Below are positions 7,453 to 15,667 of a stretch of 32,000 bases of DNA, in pieces. Position 1 is the first letter of the stretch. Each line of letters opens with the position of its first letter. The translations under genes and the position numbers were made by a program. The DNA is from Syntrophaceae bacterium UBA5744 (GTDB taxonomy: Bacteria > Desulfobacterota > Syntrophia > Syntrophales > UBA2192): assembly GCA_002419215.1 (NCBI GenBank), contig DIFQ01000098.1:261-32260 (forward strand). The letters are read 5' to 3'. Below the pieces are notes generated by a model. That model made no database searches. It was not told the origin of the DNA and worked only from the letters and a program-made list of their open reading frames with translations.

Positions 7453-8948
7453 TGATGCACTATAAAATGACCCGGCCGAAAGCCTTATTTTCCTTATTGT
7501 GCGGCTTCCTTCTCTGCCTGGTACTTTTCAGCCCTGTCTTGGCTGCAGGCACCGAGAAAATCAGACTGGACACGTCCGTCCCCCAGAAAGTGACATTGAC
7601 TGTGGGCCAATCAGTTATTGTCGAGAGCCCGGCGGCCATCAGGAAGTTCGCCCTGGCAGCGCCGGAGTATGCCGATGTGACGGTCCTGTCGCCCCGACAG
7701 ATCTATCTCATCGGGAAAGTCCCGGGAGCCACCAACGCTACGATCTGGGGTGTCGACGGGAAGATTGCGGCCATGCTGGATATCGAGATCATGCCGGATG
7801 TGAGCCGACTCAAGGATAAGATCCACGAGATGCTCCCGAACGAGAAGGACGTGAAGGTGACGGCAAGCCATGACGCCCTGTTGCTTGCGGGCACGGTGTC
7901 CAACACTGCAAACCTCTCCCAGGTCGTGGCCCTGGCCAATGCCTATGCGCCCCGGGACAAGGACGGCAAATCGAAGGTGATGAACCTACTCGAAGTGGGC
8001 GGTGTGCACCAGGTCATGCTCGAGGTGCGCGTATCCGAGATGTCTCGCACGCTCATGAGACGCCTGGGCATCAATTTTGCCTATATCAGCGAAGGCGGCC
8101 AGGTCTTCGGAGTGTCACTTCTCAAAAGCCTGTCACAGGTCGGCAGCACTGTTTTGAATGGTCCTGTATTAAGCCCGAAAGACTTCTCAAACACGGTGGG
8201 TGTCGGGAACACCATCAACGGTATTCTCCGCTTCTCGGCAGGCGGGGCCACGTGGACCAGTTTTATCGACGCACTCAAGGAAAACGGCCTCACCAAGGTC
8301 CTGGCCGAGCCGACCCTCATCACCACTAGCGGCAGAACTGCGAATTTCCTGGCGGGCGGCGAGTACCCGATTCCCGTTCCTCAAGGCGGGACGACCAACA
8401 CCGTTACGATCGAGTACAAGACCTTCGGCGTGGGACTGAACTTCACACCCACGGTGCTGAGCAACAACAAGATCAGCATGGAGGTAAAGCCGGAGGTTTC
8501 CGAGCTCGATTTCACGAACGCAGTAGCACTGCAGGGGTATGTAGTGCCAAGCCTCATCACGCGCAGGGTGTCCACTACCATCGAGCTGGCCGACGGTCAG
8601 AGTTTCGCCATCGCAGGCCTCCTGAAGGAGGACCTCCGCGAAGTCGTGTCGAAGTTCCCCGTTCTGGGCGACATTCCAATCCTGGGCGTCCTTTTCCGGA
8701 GCACCTCGTACCAGAAGAACGAGACGGAACTGGTGATCATTGTGACGCCGCACCTGGTCAAGCCCGTCGACATGGCCAAGCAGACGCTGCCGACGGATGC
8801 TTTCGTGGATCCTAACGACTTCGAGTTCTATCTACTCGGAAGTCTCGAAGGGCGCGGCGAGCCGGCCAAGTCAAAAGGCGCCGCTTCTCCGCCCCGGTCA
8901 GACAAGGGCGGCCTCGAAGGGGATTTCGGACACATCGCACCCAAGTGA
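7452..8948 (+). CDS. cpaC: Tad secretin CpaC/RcpA
   Basis: A secretin of about 498 residues that forms the outer-membrane pore for the pilus. It has a signal peptide (basic start, hydrophobic stretch, cleavage near VLAAG), an N-terminal pilus/secretin domain (about residues 40-105), a BON-like domain with KVTASHDALLLAGTVSN, and the C-terminal secretin domain with VLAEPTLITTSGRTANFLAGGEYP split across the core, VEYKTFG-like strands and a final VLGDIPILGVLFRS. The C-terminus is a polar tail of about 50 residues. Three start codons follow each other (GTG 7449, ATG 7452, ATG 7455) behind a GAGGGGGG site; I use 7452, which overlaps the cpaB stop. Confidence 0.93.
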   Translation: MMHYKMTRPKALFSLLCGFLLCLVLFSPVLAAGTEKIRLDTSVPQKVTLTVGQSVIVESPAAIRKFALAAPEYADVTVLSPRQIYLIGKVPGATNATIWGVDGKIAAMLDIEIMPDVSRLKDKIHEMLPNEKDVKVTASHDALLLAGTVSNTANLSQVVALANAYAPRDKDGKSKVMNLLEVGGVHQVMLEVRVSEMSRTLMRRLGINFAYISEGGQVFGVSLLKSLSQVGSTVLNGPVLSPKDFSNTVGVGNTINGILRFSAGGATWTSFIDALKENGLTKVLAEPTLITTSGRTANFLAGGEYPIPVPQGGTTNTVTIEYKTFGVGLNFTPTVLSNNKISMEVKPEVSELDFTNAVALQGYVVPSLITRRVSTTIELADGQSFAIAGLLKEDLREVVSKFPVLGDIPILGVLFRSTSYQKNETELVIIVTPHLVKPVDMAKQTLPTDAFVDPNDFEFYLLGSLEGRGEPAKSKGAASPPRSDKGGLEGDFGHIAPK

Positions 8949-8970
8949 CAGGGATAAGGAGAGATCAACC

Positions 8971-9255
8971 ATGCGCAAGTATATGCTATTCATCGGGGTC
9001 ATTGCGGCGTTTTCGCTCACCATCGGATGTGCCTGGCAACAGAGCCGGGTTGAGATGGACTACGGCACGTCACATCAGCTCCAGATATACAACCAGACGC
9101 TCAACCCGGAGGCGGCGAAGAACCAGGCCCCCGTGACGGGACTGAACGGGTCGGCCGCGCAGAATGCAGTGGATAAATATCAGAAGGGTTTTGAAAAAGA
9201 GTCGCCGACATCGACAACCTACCAGATCAACATGGGCTCGATGGGCGGCAAATAA
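8971..9255 (+). CDS. Small lipoprotein of the Tad locus
   Basis: A 94-residue protein with a lipoprotein signal: hydrophobic helix and lipobox LTIGC with C20 as the lipidated residue. The mature part is polar and ends in Gly/Met-rich sequence (INMGSMGGK). No domain is recognised. The site between secretin and tadE suggests a role at the outer membrane, for example as a secretin partner, but that is inference. Start ATG 8971 is fixed by AAGGAG at 8956-8961; the same frame extends upstream into the secretin coding region and should not be used. Confidence 0.82.
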   Translation: MRKYMLFIGVIAAFSLTIGCAWQQSRVEMDYGTSHQLQIYNQTLNPEAAKNQAPVTGLNGSAAQNAVDKYQKGFEKESPTSTTYQINMGSMGGK

Positions 9256-9274
9256 AAAAGAGGGGTTTGTTGTC

Positions 9275-9700
9275 ATGGGAAGAAAAGATACTTCTCAAAA
9301 AGGCGCCTCACTTGTTGAGTTCGCGCTCGTTCTGCCGCTTCTGATGCTGATCCTGTGGGGAATTATCGAGTTCAGCTTGTTACTCTACAACAAACAGGTG
9401 ATTACCAACGCGAGCAGGGAAGGGGCAAGGGCGGGAATCGTTGCACAAAGTCCCCGCGTGACTGGGGGTGAGATTGTTGGCGTAGTGAATAATTATTGCG
9501 CCACATACCTCGTAACGTTCGGGGGCGGAGTCCTCAGCATCAGCTCAAGCGCGGCGGGCACTTCATTTGGCGACCCCCTGACCGTTACGGTAACATACCC
9601 GTACCAGTTTCTCGTATTTCACAATATTTCCAATACTTTCTTTGGCGGGTCTTTTGGAACCATCCCGCTGACTGCGGTGACCGTTATGAGATACGAATGA
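9275..9700 (+). CDS. tadE: TadE-like pseudopilin
   Basis: A 141-residue TadE family protein. The N-terminus MGRKDTSQKG followed by ASLVEFALVLPLL gives a prepilin-like cleavage site after G10 with Glu at +5, then a hydrophobic helix, IIEFSLLLYNKQVITNASREGAR (the family signature, continuing to about residue 50) and a beta-rich C-terminal domain. TadE proteins are processed by the same peptidase as the pilins and are needed for pilus assembly as minor subunits. ATG 9275 follows GAGGGG at suitable distance. The tadG gene starts 24 bases after the stop. Confidence 0.9.
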   Translation: MGRKDTSQKGASLVEFALVLPLLMLILWGIIEFSLLLYNKQVITNASREGARAGIVAQSPRVTGGEIVGVVNNYCATYLVTFGGGVLSISSSAAGTSFGDPLTVTVTYPYQFLVFHNISNTFFGGSFGTIPLTAVTVMRYE

Positions 9701-9724
9701 GTAGTGAACGTGGAGGAGGGCGCC

Positions 9725-10852
9725 ATGAAGAACAAATGGGTTAGATACGCATCAGGCTTAAGGAACAAGAATGAATCCGGTGCCGTTATCGTTATGGTGG
9801 CAATCGTTTTGATCGCCTTGATCGCCATAGCGGCATTGGCCGTCGATGTGGGTTACTTGCTGGCAAGCAGGAACGAGCTTCAGAATGCGGCGGACGCATC
9901 CGCGCTCGCCGCGACGCGCCAACTGGGGGCCATATATGAGCCCATGTCTTATGCTGCGCAACAAACCTATGTCTGTAACCCTGGTGACATCGTACCGGTA
10001 GCGCAAGCTGCCGCTTTGAGCAATAAGGCTGCGGGGGTATCCGTCGCGGTTCTGAACGCAGATGTGGTCATCGGCACATGGGATACAACGACGAAAGTAC
10101 TCACGCCTACTCTCAATCAGCCCGATGCGGTTCGCGTAACGACACGAAGAGATGGCTCTGCCAATGGGATGATTGGGACTTTTTTCGCGAGAATCTTCAA
10201 TATTGACAATGTCGCTGTGACGGCGACCGCCACGGCGGCACTGACGGGTGAAAGTACGGTGGAAGTAGGCGGGCTGCCGCTTCCCATTGGCATTCCGAGA
10301 AGATGGTTTCAGACGCCGAATTTTTGCGGACAGAGCATCAATTTCTATCCTCCATGCAACAAAGAACCTTGTGGATCGGGCGAAGGGTGCGCCGGTTACC
10401 ATACCTATACCACCAGCCCGGCATCGGCATCCCAGTTGGCGAAGAATATCATGCCCGGACTATGGCAGAATACCTTTAATTCTCCACCGGTAACAGCCTA
10501 TACGACACAATTCAACTTCACAGGGGGGACGTTGGCCAATTTGATGAATCCCCCAGACTACCCATTCATAGAGCTTTTCAATCAGATGAAAGGCAGAGGC
10601 CCAAACGAGGACGATGGCGACGACAATCCCAATACGTGGACAGCCAAGGTTATCGTATATGATTCCGATACGTGCGCAAATCCCAATCAGGCAATTACGG
10701 TAATCGGTTTTGCCACGGTTGTGATAACTAATGTTGTGGGTCCTCCGAATCCTACTGTCCAGGGGAAAGTGCTATGCGATTTTGTGGACCCCGGTCGCGG
10801 CAGTGGCGGAAACTATGGGACCAAGGGTAGCATCCCGGGACTGGTTCAATAA
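9725..10852 (+). CDS. tadG: TadG-like pilus assembly protein
   Basis: A 375-residue protein of the TadE/TadG-like family. A hydrophobic helix lies near residues 20-40 (VIVMVAIVLIALIAIAALAV), followed by DVGYLLASRNELQNAADASA, the Tad/DUF2134 hallmark. The rest is extracytoplasmic. It has a cysteine-rich stretch (NFCGQS, PPCNKEPCGSGEGC) and an acidic loop NEDDGDDNPNTW, so disulfides and a metal site are possible but unproven. Start ATG 9725 is preceded by GGAGGAGGG; the in-frame GTG at 9704 lacks such a site. Confidence 0.88.
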   Translation: MKNKWVRYASGLRNKNESGAVIVMVAIVLIALIAIAALAVDVGYLLASRNELQNAADASALAATRQLGAIYEPMSYAAQQTYVCNPGDIVPVAQAAALSNKAAGVSVAVLNADVVIGTWDTTTKVLTPTLNQPDAVRVTTRRDGSANGMIGTFFARIFNIDNVAVTATATAALTGESTVEVGGLPLPIGIPRRWFQTPNFCGQSINFYPPCNKEPCGSGEGCAGYHTYTTSPASASQLAKNIMPGLWQNTFNSPPVTAYTTQFNFTGGTLANLMNPPDYPFIELFNQMKGRGPNEDDGDDNPNTWTAKVIVYDSDTCANPNQAITVIGFATVVITNVVGPPNPTVQGKVLCDFVDPGRGSGGNYGTKGSIPGLVQ

Positions 10853-10873
10853 ATTCAATAGACAAGGACGTTG

Positions 10874-12028
10874 ATGGAACTGACGACATTGAAAGTACGC
10901 CTGGACATAAAGGACGATCTCATCCGGCAGGAATTCACCCGGATCGTGTCGTCAGAAGAGGGCTTTGCCACATACGGGCCGGGGGATTCGGGTGCGGCCG
11001 ATCTGCTCATCCTGCAGCTCGGGGACCGGCCGGAGGAGGAGATCCTGCAGGTCCAGCAGATCCTCGGCTCCGGCACTGCCCGTGAGGTCTTCCTCACATC
11101 GAAGGTTCTCAAGTCCGAGATCCTGATCGAGGCGATGCGGGCGGGGGTCAAGGAATTCTTCCCCCAGCCTGTCAACAAGGAAGAGGTCAAGAGGGCGCTT
11201 CTCAAGCTCAGGGGGCAGCAGTCGACTCAAAAGCCTCAGAAAGCCGAAGGCCCGAAAAAACAGGGCAAGATCATCAACGTGATCGGCAGCAAAGGCGGCG
11301 TCGGCACCACGACGGTGGCCGTGAACCTCGCCACAAGCCTCGCCGAGGCGGACCGCGAGAAAATGGTAGCCCTCATCGACATGAACCTGCTCTTCGGCGA
11401 GATCCCGCTGTTTCTGAGCATCGAGTCGGTTTTCGACTGGATGGAGGTGGCGAAAAACATCTCCCGCATCGACTCGACGTACCTGCTGAGCGTCATGTCC
11501 CGGCACAACACGGGGGTGCACGTGCTGCCTTCACCCGCCAAGGTGCTCGACGAGTTCAGGGTGACCCCGCAGGTCATCGAGGCGCTGCTCGCGCAGATGC
11601 GCACCATGTTCGACTACATCGTGATCGACAGCGGGCAGGTTCTCGACGACATCTCGAGAACGGTCCTGAAGCTCTCGGACAGCCTCATCATCGTCACGCT
11701 GCTGAGCCTTCCCTGCCTGATCAACGTCAAGAGGCTGATGGATCACTTCCAGAAGTTCGGCTACCCCCTCGAGGAGGACATCCAGATCCTCGTGAACCGC
11801 CACCACAAGCGCTCCATGATCTCGCTGGAAGATGCGGAAAAGAGCCTGAAGAAGAAGATTTACTGGAATATCCCCAACGATTTCCAGACGACGATGAGCG
11901 CTATCAACCAGGGCAGGCCGCTTTCCGTCATGGATTCGGCCTCGGAGATCACGGCCAGTTTCCGGGAGCTGGCGGCCATGATTACAGGCAAGGGGCAGAA
12001 GAAGAAGAGTATACTGCCGTGGAGGTGA
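10874..12028 (+). CDS. cpaE: CpaE/TadZ family pilus localisation ATPase
   Basis: A 384-residue protein with an N-terminal atypical receiver domain (about residues 1-110) and a C-terminal MinD/ParA-like ATPase. The deviant Walker A is VIGSKGGVGTTTVAVNLA (K near 140), followed by LIDMNLLFGEIPLFL and a conserved IVIDSGQVLDD. CpaE/TadZ places the Tad machine in the cell. ATG 10874 is preferred over TTG 10871, with AAGGA at 10864-10868. It is the last gene before a repeat-filled gap of 227 bases separating it from cpaF. Confidence 0.92.
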   Translation: MELTTLKVRLDIKDDLIRQEFTRIVSSEEGFATYGPGDSGAADLLILQLGDRPEEEILQVQQILGSGTAREVFLTSKVLKSEILIEAMRAGVKEFFPQPVNKEEVKRALLKLRGQQSTQKPQKAEGPKKQGKIINVIGSKGGVGTTTVAVNLATSLAEADREKMVALIDMNLLFGEIPLFLSIESVFDWMEVAKNISRIDSTYLLSVMSRHNTGVHVLPSPAKVLDEFRVTPQVIEALLAQMRTMFDYIVIDSGQVLDDISRTVLKLSDSLIIVTLLSLPCLINVKRLMDHFQKFGYPLEEDIQILVNRHHKRSMISLEDAEKSLKKKIYWNIPNDFQTTMSAINQGRPLSVMDSASEITASFRELAAMITGKGQKKKSILPWR

Positions 12029-12039
12029 GGGGTTAAATC

Positions 12040-12170
12040 CCCCTCGATCCCCCTTTACGAAAGGGGGAGGTCCTGCTCACTCTTTTGGATGCAGTAAGGG
12101 ATCATCCACCCTCACCTCGATCCTCTCCCCTCAAGGGAGAGGAAGATCAAGGAAAAGGGTTTTCATAGGG
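12040..12170. repeat. Composite intergenic repeat, copy 2 (inverted relative to copy 1)
   Basis: Holds CCCCCTTTACGAAAGGGGG (about 12050-12068), a conserved GGATCATCCACCCTCAC and the hairpin CCTCTCCCC/GGGAGAGG. The order of parts matches the reverse complement of 4617-4790. It separates cpaE from cpaF. Confidence 0.6.
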
Positions 12171-12174
12171 AGAG

Positions 12175-12198
12175 GGAGCCTGAATGAAAGCAGGCTCC
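12175..12198 (+). promoter_or_regulatory. Hairpin upstream of cpaF
   Basis: GGAGCCTG (12175-12182) pairs with CAGGCTCC (12191-12198) around an 8-base loop. There is no T-run, so it is more likely an RNA structure in the cpaF leader or a repeat edge than a terminator. Confidence 0.45.
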
Positions 12199-12255
12199 AT
12201 AGACTCGGCTCGTAATGACTTGGATTTGAAAAGTAAATAAGCAGAGGGAGAATAT

Positions 12256-13581
12256 ATGCGGATTATTCAGGGATTGAACAACAACTCCTTTATGTCCACC
12301 AACGAGTTCAATGATCTTAAGGCAAAGGTTCATGATCGGCTGGTGGAGATTCTGGACCTGTCGCTGATCGACTCGCTCGAGGAGCAGACCCTTCGCCAGG
12401 AGATCCGGCGGCTGACGGCCAATATCCTCTCGGAAGACGGGATGCGGGTGCCTCTCAATGCCGACGAGAAGGAGCGCTTTTTCCGGGAGATCCAGGATGA
12501 AATCCTGGGCCTGGGTCCCATCGAGCCCTTCATGCAGGACCCTTCCATCTCCGACGTCCTGGTGAACTCATACCGGCAGATCTACGTCGAGCGTCACGGG
12601 AAGCTCCAACTCACGGAAGCACGGTTCAAGGACGATGCCCACCTGCGCAAGATCATCGACCGGATCGTCTCGGCCGTGGGGCGCCGCATCGACGAGTCTA
12701 CTCCCATGGTGGACGCTCGCCTCCCTGACGGCTCCCGCGTCAACGCCATCATCCCGCCCCTTGCGATTGACGGGCCGGCGCTTTCCATCCGCCGTTTTTC
12801 CGTCGACCCGCTGGAGATGGAAGACCTCATTACGCTGAAAAGCATCACGGCGGAGATCGGGCAGCTTTTGAAGGGGATCGTCCAGTCGCGGCTCAACGTG
12901 CTGATCTCGGGAGGTACCGGCACCGGCAAGACGACGATGCTCAACGTTCTCTCGCGGTTCATCCCCAACGACGAGCGCATCGTGACTATCGAGGACTCTG
13001 CGGAGCTGCAGATGAAGCAGGAGCACGTGGTGCGCCTCGAAACGAGGCCGCCGAATATTGAGGGCCGGGGCGAGGTCACCCAGCGAGATCTCGTGCGGAA
13101 CAGCCTGCGCATGCGGCCGGACCGGATCATCCTGGGCGAGGTCCGCGCAGGCGAGGTGGTGGACATGCTCCAGGCTATGAACACGGGCCACGACGGGTCG
13201 CTTACGACGGTGCATGCCAACTCGCCACGAGACGCCCTGCTTCGCATGGAGACACTGGTGGCCATGGCGGGGCTCTCCATCCCCAATGAGGCCGTCCGGC
13301 GATACATCAGCTCGGCCCTGAACGTCGTTATCCACATCTCTCGCCTGATCGACGGCAGCCGCAAGCTCACGCACCTCTCCGAGATCACGGGGATGGAGGG
13401 CAACGTCATCACGATGCAGGAGATCTTTTCCTTCGAACAGACCGGCGTGGATTCCAACGGAAAAGTGGTGGGGCGCTTCAAGATGACGGGGATTCTGCCC
13501 CGCTTCGTGGAGCGTTTCAAGGCCCACGGTATTCCGGTGCCTTACGATGCTTTTGACCCGCGGCGGGTTATGGAGATCTGA
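12256..13581 (+). CDS. cpaF: Tad pilus motor ATPase CpaF/TadA (copy 1)
   Basis: A 441-residue secretion ATPase of the VirB11/PilT superfamily that powers Tad pilus assembly (and, in studied systems, retraction). Visible motifs are Walker A GGTGTGKTT at 219-227, the Asp box RIVTIEDSAEL at 241-251, Walker B RIILGEVR at 290-297 with catalytic E295, and the His box GHDGSLTTVHAN at 311-322. The N-terminal CpaF domain (LGLGPIEPFMQDPSISDVLV) is intact. ATG 12256 follows GAGGGAGA. It is immediately upstream of tadB and tadC, the expected inner-membrane platform. A close paralogue lies at 22716. Confidence 0.96.
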   Translation: MRIIQGLNNNSFMSTNEFNDLKAKVHDRLVEILDLSLIDSLEEQTLRQEIRRLTANILSEDGMRVPLNADEKERFFREIQDEILGLGPIEPFMQDPSISDVLVNSYRQIYVERHGKLQLTEARFKDDAHLRKIIDRIVSAVGRRIDESTPMVDARLPDGSRVNAIIPPLAIDGPALSIRRFSVDPLEMEDLITLKSITAEIGQLLKGIVQSRLNVLISGGTGTGKTTMLNVLSRFIPNDERIVTIEDSAELQMKQEHVVRLETRPPNIEGRGEVTQRDLVRNSLRMRPDRIILGEVRAGEVVDMLQAMNTGHDGSLTTVHANSPRDALLRMETLVAMAGLSIPNEAVRRYISSALNVVIHISRLIDGSRKLTHLSEITGMEGNVITMQEIFSFEQTGVDSNGKVVGRFKMTGILPRFVERFKAHGIPVPYDAFDPRRVMEI

Positions 13582-13589
13582 CGATGTGG

Positions 13590-13609
13590 ATTCCTGCTTT
13601 CGCAGGAAT
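13590..13609. repeat. Short palindromic hairpin repeat (ATTCCTGC variant)
   Basis: ATTCCTGC (13590-13597) pairs with GCAGGAAT (13602-13609) around TTTC, flanked by TGG and GAC. The T/A change relative to the ATTCCCGC copies is matched in the other arm, which is compensatory. Confidence 0.75.
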
Positions 13610-13650
13610 GACAAGCCGGTTTACGGCCTGAGTGTCGAACGGGAGATAGC

Positions 13651-14622
13651 ATGGAACTTTTACTGGTCGTGTTCATATTCATCGCCGTCGTTCTTCTGAT
13701 CGAGGGAAGTTTTTTGCTGTCCCGGTCCTGGTGGAACCCCGAGACGAGAAGAGTCAAGACGCAGCTCCGCCAGTTGAGCGCTGAGGCATACGGGCAGGGG
13801 GACGTGGACCTGGTGCGCCGCCGGCTGATGAGCGAGGTCCCCTGGTTCAACCGGTTCCTTCTTGGGCTTCGACTGCCGGTCATTGACCGGATCGACCGCA
13901 TGGTCATTCAGGCCAACCTGAACTACCCGGTGGGGGTTGTCTTAATGGCCTCGGCAGTGTTTGCCGTCGTTGGTTTTGCCGCGGCGTTCTACCTCACGAG
14001 ATGGTTTCCTGTCTGGCTGGCCATGGGTGCCCTGCTCGGCATTCTTCCTATCTTGTATGTCTATATCAAGAAGCAAAAGAGGATTAACCGGTTTGAGGAA
14101 CAGCTTCCGGAGGCGATGGACATGCTGGCCCGGTCCCTCAAGGCGGGCCATGCCTTCACGGGCGGGCTCCAGATGGTGGGACAGGAGTTTCCTGACCCTT
14201 TAGGGACCGAGTTCAGCAAGACCCTCGACGAGATCAACTTCGGCGTGGCCTATGAGGATGCCTTGAGGAATCTGTCATCCCGCATCGAAAGCGATGACCT
14301 GAAGCTCTTCGTGATCTCCATCATCATCCAGCGGACAAGCGGCGGAAACCTGGCCGAGATCCTGGAAAACATCGGACGCCTGATCCGGGAGCGCTTCAAA
14401 CTGAAGGGCAACATCCGGACGCTGACCGCCGAGGGTCGGGTTTCGGCCTACATCCTGCTTGCGCTTCCCTTTTTCCTTGCATACGTTTTGTACCTGCTGA
14501 ACCCGGCATACATACGTCCATTGTTCACAGACCCGATCGGACATTTCATGCTTGCGGGTGCCGGCGTAATGATGATCATTGGGGCATTCGTGATGAAAAG
14601 AATGGTAGATATCAAGGTTTAA
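13651..14622 (+). CDS. tadB: Tad inner-membrane platform protein TadB
   Basis: A 323-residue protein with a GspF/T2SF domain. There is an N-terminal membrane helix (residues 1-24), two helices near 90-135, a cytosolic T2SF domain with LPEAMDMLARSLKAGHAFTG and FVISIIIQRTSGGNLAEIL, and two C-terminal helices. TadB pairs with TadC to form the platform driven by CpaF. Start ATG 13651 has GGGAG seven bases upstream. TadC follows 16 bases after the stop. Confidence 0.92.
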   Translation: MELLLVVFIFIAVVLLIEGSFLLSRSWWNPETRRVKTQLRQLSAEAYGQGDVDLVRRRLMSEVPWFNRFLLGLRLPVIDRIDRMVIQANLNYPVGVVLMASAVFAVVGFAAAFYLTRWFPVWLAMGALLGILPILYVYIKKQKRINRFEEQLPEAMDMLARSLKAGHAFTGGLQMVGQEFPDPLGTEFSKTLDEINFGVAYEDALRNLSSRIESDDLKLFVISIIIQRTSGGNLAEILENIGRLIRERFKLKGNIRTLTAEGRVSAYILLALPFFLAYVLYLLNPAYIRPLFTDPIGHFMLAGAGVMMIIGAFVMKRMVDIKV

Positions 14623-14638
14623 GGTTTGAGGTAACCCC

Positions 14639-15610
14639 ATGAATGAATCGTTGCTTTTGTCCATTCTGATATTTGCCGGGTTGCTGCTGGTGGTTTTCTC
14701 CGTCTATCTTGCCTTCAAGGCCTGGGGGGAAAAGCGCCGGATCGTGGAAAAGATCGAAAAAGAGGGGGCATCGGAATCCTTGGGTGTTTCAAACGGCGAT
14801 GCCGCCGAACCTGCCGGGGCCCTCAAACAGACCTTCGTCGATCTGGCCACCCGGCTGGGGCAGTACTCGGCGCCGAAAGGCGAAGAGGAGCTGACCCATC
14901 GTAAGAAAAAACTGATCGTGGCGGGCTACCGCAAACCCAATGCCCCCATCGTTTTTTACGGGATCAAGATCCTGCTGGCCGTCGCACTGCCGTCGGCTGT
15001 TTTCATGGCAATGATCTTCATCGGCATCCCCGTCCGACAGATGACCCTGCTTGTGCTTCTGCTGACCATGGCCCTGGCAGGGTTCTATGCGCCCGATGTC
15101 TGGGTCAAGCTGGCCATTGTCAGGCGGCAGGAAAAGATCACGGAAGGATTTCCGGACGCGCTGGATATGATGGTGGTCTGCGTTGAGGCGGGGATGGGGC
15201 TGGACCAGGCCATCAAGAGGGTTGCAGATGAGATAAAGCTGAACTACAAAATCATCAGTGAGGAGTTCGGCTTCATGAACCTGGAATTGCGGGCAGGCCG
15301 TTCGCGCCAGGATGCCATGCGCAACCTGGCGGCCAGGACCGACGTGGAGGACGTGAAGAGCCTTGTCACTCTATTGATCCAGACGGACAAGTTCGGCACC
15401 AGCGTGGCCAACGCCCTGCGCGTCCACTCGGACTCCATGAGGACCAAGCGGCGCCAGAGGGCAGAGGAGATGGCTGCGAAGCTGCCCGTGAAATTGCTTT
15501 TCCCCTTGGTGTTGTTTATTTTCCCCTCATTGTTCGTCGTGCTTCTCGGGCCTGGCGCCATCCAGATATACAGGGTGCTGATTAAATCCGCCATGGGAAG
15601 TGGGGGATGA
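14639..15610 (+). CDS. tadC: Tad inner-membrane platform protein TadC
   Basis: A 323-residue GspF-like protein paralogous to TadB. Membrane helices lie at residues 3-26, about 95-118, 122-145 and 290-312. The T2SF core includes FPDALDMMVVCVEAGMGLDQ and LVTLLIQTDKFGTSVANALR, the usual TadC form. GAGGT lies six bases before ATG 14639. It is the last platform gene before the TPR lipoproteins. Confidence 0.92.
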   Translation: MNESLLLSILIFAGLLLVVFSVYLAFKAWGEKRRIVEKIEKEGASESLGVSNGDAAEPAGALKQTFVDLATRLGQYSAPKGEEELTHRKKKLIVAGYRKPNAPIVFYGIKILLAVALPSAVFMAMIFIGIPVRQMTLLVLLLTMALAGFYAPDVWVKLAIVRRQEKITEGFPDALDMMVVCVEAGMGLDQAIKRVADEIKLNYKIISEEFGFMNLELRAGRSRQDAMRNLAARTDVEDVKSLVTLLIQTDKFGTSVANALRVHSDSMRTKRRQRAEEMAAKLPVKLLFPLVLFIFPSLFVVLLGPGAIQIYRVLIKSAMGSGG

Positions 15611-15667
15611 ATGTAATCGATTTGAAGGCAACGGATTTTTCTCGCATGGCATGCAAGGAGGAGCCAC

